From: an uncultured Kordiimonas sp.
GTDB lineage: Bacteria > Pseudomonadota > Alphaproteobacteria > Sphingomonadales > Kordiimonadaceae
Assembly (NCBI GenBank): GCA_947500295.1
Contig: CANMRM010000004.1
Coordinates: 1 to 64,000 of the forward strand
Length of the DNA stretch: 64,000 nucleotides
Reading direction: 5' to 3'
The translations under genes and the position numbers were made by a program. How positions within the stretch are numbered: position 1 is the first letter of the stretch; each line of letters opens with the position of its first letter. The notes beneath the pieces were generated by a model. The model searched no databases. It had not been told where the DNA came from and saw only the letters and a list, made by a program, of their open reading frames with translations. Of the stretch, positions 61,071-64,000 are shown piece by piece.

Positions 61071-61844
61071 ATGACGCGCTTTGTCTCTGAATTCTGGTGG
61101 TTTGGGCTAAAACAGGCATGGGCTTGCCTGTTTGGTGGTCTTTTGCTCGGTGGCATCATCGTGACGAGTCTTTGTTATCCTGCTGATGCGTGGTTGGCGC
61201 GATACGATTTCCTGTTCTTTTATGCCCTCGCGGTCCAGGCAGGTCTGCTTGCTTTCAAGCTCGAAAGCTGGGAAGAAGCCCGCGTTATCATCTTGTTTCA
61301 TCTGGTGGGCACGGTGATGGAACTGTTTAAAACCCATGTCGGGTCATGGAGCTATCCGGAAGATAACCTTATCAGGATCATGGGTGTGCCCCTGTTTTCG
61401 GGCTTCATGTATTCAGCTGTTGGTAGCTACCTTGCCAGAGTCTGGCGCGGATTCGATTTTCGGTTCGACAATTACCCGGCAATTCCAACAACTGTGGTTG
61501 TGGGGGCGCTGATATACCTGAATTTCTTCAGCCATCATTACATTACGGACATTCGCTTGGCTCTGTTTCTGGCGGTCGCATGGATGTTTCGGCGCACCTG
61601 GATTTATTTTTCCGTGCGGCAAGGTCGTTACCGGATGCCCGTAGTGCTGGCCATATTCCTCGGTGCCTTTTTTATCTGGGTTGCAGAGAATATAGCCACC
61701 TTTGGTGGAATATGGCTTTACCCCCATCAGATGCAGGCCTGGGAGCCGGTACCAGTCAGTAAGCTGGGCTCGTGGTTCCTGTTGATGATTATCAGCGGCG
61801 TTCTGCTGACGTTGGTGCAAAAACCGCGGCCCGAACCGCACTAG
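61071..61844 (+). CDS. DUF817 integral membrane protein
   Basis: It encodes 257 residues with about eight membrane helices. The segments FWWFGLKQAWACLFGGLLL, QAGLLAFKLESWEEARVI and MELFKTHVGSWSYPED are characteristic of DUF817, whose function is not known. The ABC-F gene ends 23 bases before it. The stop overlaps the convergent SDR gene end by four bases. Confidence 0.85.
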   Translation: MTRFVSEFWWFGLKQAWACLFGGLLLGGIIVTSLCYPADAWLARYDFLFFYALAVQAGLLAFKLESWEEARVIILFHLVGTVMELFKTHVGSWSYPEDNLIRIMGVPLFSGFMYSAVGSYLARVWRGFDFRFDNYPAIPTTVVVGALIYLNFFSHHYITDIRLALFLAVAWMFRRTWIYFSVRQGRYRMPVVLAIFLGAFFIWVAENIATFGGIWLYPHQMQAWEPVPVSKLGSWFLLMIISGVLLTLVQKPRPEPH

Positions 61845-62614
61845 CGCACGTAACTGGCGCCGTTGATGTCTACATTGGTACCTGTGGCATGGTCCACGAG
61901 CCCCGACATGAGGAAAGCAACCATATTTGCAATCTCGGCCGGCGGCACCATGGCCCCCATCGGGATTTCCTTCAGCATAAATTCATTGCCCGGCTGGCGT
62001 GCAATGTCTGCCATGTCTGTATCGACCCAACCCGGAGCAACAGTAAAGGCATAGATGCCTTGACCTGCAAACCCGCGCGCGATGGAACGCATAAGCGCAA
62101 TCAGGGCGCCTTTGCTGGCGGCATAATGCAGGCTGTCCGGCTGGTCGCCGCGGAAAGCCGCCCTGCTTGCAACAGTGACGATCCGACCGGTAGATGCTTC
62201 GTCTTTTGCACGCTCCGCCTCGAAATGCAGGATCGCTGAACGGCACAGGTCTGCGACAGCCTGCACATTCACTTGCATGGTTTTGGCCCAGTCAGCCTGC
62301 CAAATGTCTTCAGCTGCATCATAGGCTGTTGACGGCGCGATCCCTGCGTTATTGACGAGGCCATCAATGCCTCCCTTGAAGGTCATGGCCGCCTCCCACA
62401 AGCGAAACCCTGCACCGGGTTCTGACAGGTCGACTTGCATTGGCAGCAGGCGCTCGTCGCCAAATTCGGCCCGCAGGCCCTTTAGTTGGCCGGGTGCCGA
62501 GGCATAGCCACCCACCACGTTGGCTCCAAGATCCAGGAGCACGTTGGCGACGGCGTTGCCAATGCCGCGCGACGCTCCCGTGACAAGATAGGTTTCGCCT
62601 TCCAGAGTAAACAT
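61841..62614 (-). CDS. SDR family oxidoreductase
   Basis: The 257-residue classical SDR has the cofactor loop GASRGIG (about 13-19), NNAG, Ser in VTVASRAAF, Tyr and Lys in YAASKGAL, and an end GTNVDINGASYVR. It is distant from the two SDRs of the catabolic island. The cupin gene lies upstream on the same strand, four bases away. Confidence 0.88.
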   Translation of the reverse strand: MFTLEGETYLVTGASRGIGNAVANVLLDLGANVVGGYASAPGQLKGLRAEFGDERLLPMQVDLSEPGAGFRLWEAAMTFKGGIDGLVNNAGIAPSTAYDAAEDIWQADWAKTMQVNVQAVADLCRSAILHFEAERAKDEASTGRIVTVASRAAFRGDQPDSLHYAASKGALIALMRSIARGFAGQGIYAFTVAPGWVDTDMADIARQPGNEFMLKEIPMGAMVPPAEIANMVAFLMSGLVDHATGTNVDINGASYVR

Positions 62615-62618
62615 GCCG

Positions 62619-63017
62619 TCAGTCCTTTTTGTCTTTGGGCATCAGGCGCACAGGCTGGCCCCTGGGGTGGACGCGTGTTGTCAGTGCTGTTGCCCGAGTG
62701 TCGGTCGTGACGGCGGTGTGCAGAACACCTGCTGGAATTACCGCGACTTCGCCAGTGCTCAGCAACTGGTCCTCCAGCCCTTCAATACGCAGGTACGCCT
62801 GCCCCTCCAGGATATACAGATACTCTTCATTGGGGTGGTAGTGCATGGGTAGAACCGTATTTTCTGCAATCTCGACACGTGTCATCAGCAAATCATGGCC
62901 CGGCACACCGGTGATTGGGGCGTTGAGAAGCTGTGTTGCCTTTACGGGGGTGGTCTGTGCGCTTGATTGCAGGCTGAACAAAAAGATGGCAATCAGGCTG
63001 GTAGCCAGTTTTTGCAT
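62619..63017 (-). CDS. Exported cupin domain protein
   Basis: It has 132 residues from the ATG at 63017, after GAGAGGACAG; a longer frame to 63125 would overlap the GNAT gene and hide the signal peptide (ATSLIAIFLFSLQSSAQ). The single cupin has the metal motif MHYHPNEEYLYILEG and a second VIPAGVLHTAV. It may bind a small molecule or act as an isomerase or dioxygenase. It is translated just ahead of the SDR. Confidence 0.85.
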   Translation of the reverse strand: MQKLATSLIAIFLFSLQSSAQTTPVKATQLLNAPITGVPGHDLLMTRVEIAENTVLPMHYHPNEEYLYILEGQAYLRIEGLEDQLLSTGEVAVIPAGVLHTAVTTDTRATALTTRVHPRGQPVRLMPKDKKD

Positions 63018-63086
63018 GAACTGTCCTCTCGAGGCTTGCGGCCAAAAACGGCCAAGCTTATGATTTCCCGAAACGAACTCTAGACC

Positions 63087-63575
63087 ATGATCGGCGAGCC
63101 GAAAAGGACAGTTTCCATCGACCAATTACTCTTTGAAATCTTAGATGACCATGAGCCGTATCTCCCGCTTCTCCTGCTGGCGGACCCGTCGGAAAAGCTG
63201 GTGAGAGACTATTTGGAGACTGGCGTTAGCGTGGGGGCGTCGTTGAATGAAGAGATTGTCGGCGTTTACGTGCTACTTCTTCATGGTGAAGGATTGATGG
63301 AGCTGAAAAACATCGCTGTGGCGGAGACCATGCAAGGGCAGGGTTTTGGCAGGCGGTTGCTGGAACACGCTATTGCAACGGCGAGGCAGACAGGTGCGAG
63401 AACGCTTGAGGTGGGGACAGGTAACTCAAGCCTTGCCCAGCTTCGCTTTTATGAAAAAGCAGGCTTTCGGCGGCACAGGGTTGATAGCGGTTTTTTCCTG
63501 CGTCACTACGAACAGCCGATTTTTGAAGATGGTATACAATGTACCGACATGATTTTTCTCATGAGGGACCTTTAG
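63087..63575 (+). CDS. GNAT family N-acetyltransferase
   Basis: The 162-residue protein has the GNAT acetyl-CoA loop NIAVAETMQGQGFGRRLLEH and the C-terminal LRFYEKAGFRRHRVD. It is similar to the YvbK/aminoglycoside-like group, acceptor unknown. The next gene follows after three bases. Confidence 0.87.
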   Translation: MIGEPKRTVSIDQLLFEILDDHEPYLPLLLLADPSEKLVRDYLETGVSVGASLNEEIVGVYVLLLHGEGLMELKNIAVAETMQGQGFGRRLLEHAIATARQTGARTLEVGTGNSSLAQLRFYEKAGFRRHRVDSGFFLRHYEQPIFEDGIQCTDMIFLMRDL

Positions 63576-63578
63576 TTG

Positions 63579-64000
63579 ATGGACGCGAACAAAATATTTA
63601 TAGCTGTCACCTTCATCTGCATCGCAGCTCAAGGTGTTTTGGCACAAGAGGTTCCACCGCTACCTGTTCCGCATGCCAATAATGCGGTGGCACAGGTCGA
63701 AATTGAACGCAGGACCAGGGTTTTCAGCTTCATGGGCTTAATGGGCGGGAAAACCCGTCAGGACATCAGTACACAAGCCTACGCCTTTGAGGTAGGAGGC
63801 GCTGACTGGGAACGCTTGCCAGATGTGCCTGTTGAGGAGGGGCGCCTTGCGGCAACGGCTGTCGGGGTCGGTGACGCAGTTTTCCTATTTGGTGGTTATA
63901 CGGTTGCAGATGATGGCAGCGAAGTATCTACGCTTGAAAACTTTCGTTTTGATGTGCGCACCAATCAATACCAGCTGTTGCCCGTAATGCCGGTGCCGGT
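63579..64000 (+). CDS. Exported kelch-repeat protein, 3' end cut by window edge
   Basis: The frame starts at the ATG 63579 (or the TTG at 63576) and is open to the edge, giving about 140 residues. A signal peptide (IFIAVTFICIAAQGVLAQ) is followed by a kelch blade, ADWERLPDVPVEEGRLAATAV then DAVFLFGGY. Proteins of this type form periplasmic or secreted propellers, for example N-acetylneuraminate epimerase-like. The remaining blades are outside the window. Confidence 0.75.
   Translation, partial: MDANKIFIAVTFICIAAQGVLAQEVPPLPVPHANNAVAQVEIERRTRVFSFMGLMGGKTRQDISTQAYAFEVGGADWERLPDVPVEEGRLAATAVGVGDAVFLFGGYTVADDGSEVSTLENFRFDVRTNQYQLLPVMPVP

Noticed and set aside
1-64000. CRISPR arrays, insertion sequences, integrases, tRNA or rRNA genes
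   Set aside because: I looked for short spaced repeats, transposase or integrase motifs and cloverleaf ends and found none that I could support.

Overview
The window looks like a chromosomal segment of a marine-type alphaproteobacterium. The inference rests on the GC content (mid-50s by eye), several large TonB-dependent receptors (TBDRs) with the TEFELEEIVVTA-type start common in Sphingomonadales, Caulobacterales and Kordiimonadales, PQQ enzymes, an Acg-type nitroreductase and DUF817. I cannot fix the order. I see no rRNA, tRNA, CRISPR array, insertion sequence or prophage. Nearly all of it is coding, and both edges cut a gene.

Region 1 (1-1464) is the 3' end of a secreted RTX protein with three exact 333-bp repeats. 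Region 2 (1.7-31.8 kb) is a catabolic island. It carries two copies of one gene set: TetR regulator, TBDR, exported two-domain VOC protein, SDR dehydrogenase and PQQ dehydrogenase. Copy 1 (1713-9613) uses a membrane-anchored glucose/quinate-type PQQ enzyme. Copy 2 (21886-28953) uses a soluble cytochrome c-PQQ enzyme. Between them lie a zinc-free MDR reductase, a MalT-like LuxR activator, a divergent cyclophilin and a third TBDR followed by HyuA, HyuB and an amidohydrolase. An epoxide-hydrolase-type alpha/beta hydrolase and an S10 serine peptidase close the island. The simplest reading is outer-membrane uptake, periplasmic PQQ oxidation and VOC chemistry, then cytoplasmic SDR, hydrolase and ATP-dependent ring or carboxylation steps. 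The substrate is unknown. A 20-bp inverted repeat, TATTG-N10-CAATA, lies in front of copy-2 PQQ (two tandem copies), copy-2 TBDR (two tandem copies), the copy-1 VOC/TBDR gap (two weaker copies) and the hydrolase/peptidase gap (one copy). It is the best candidate for a shared TetR operator and, with the duplicated gene set, the most interesting signal here.

Region 3 (31.9-38.8 kb, mostly minus strand) holds two unknown lipoproteins and a tightly packed operon: HxlR regulator, DoxX, aldehyde dehydrogenase, agmatinase/guanidinobutyrase-type ureohydrolase and a PuuB-like amine oxidase, probably for polyamine or guanidino-compound use. Divergent from it are a 4-OT tautomerase and an acyl-CoA dehydrogenase.

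Region 4 (40.4-64 kb) is mixed chromosomal content: an orphan MacB/FtsX-type permease, a class V aminotransferase, a DUF442-type phosphatase, GNAT enzymes, free-Met-R-sulfoxide reductase, a small VOC protein, an orphan histidine kinase, an MFS carrier, YaaA, an IorAB-type molybdenum hydroxylase, an outer-membrane barrel, a free TonB C-terminal domain protein, an Acg-MarR unit with a clear MarR operator, two YdbS/YdbT-type PH proteins, a Uup-type ABC-F ATPase, DUF817, an SDR, a cupin, a GNAT and the start of a kelch-type protein.
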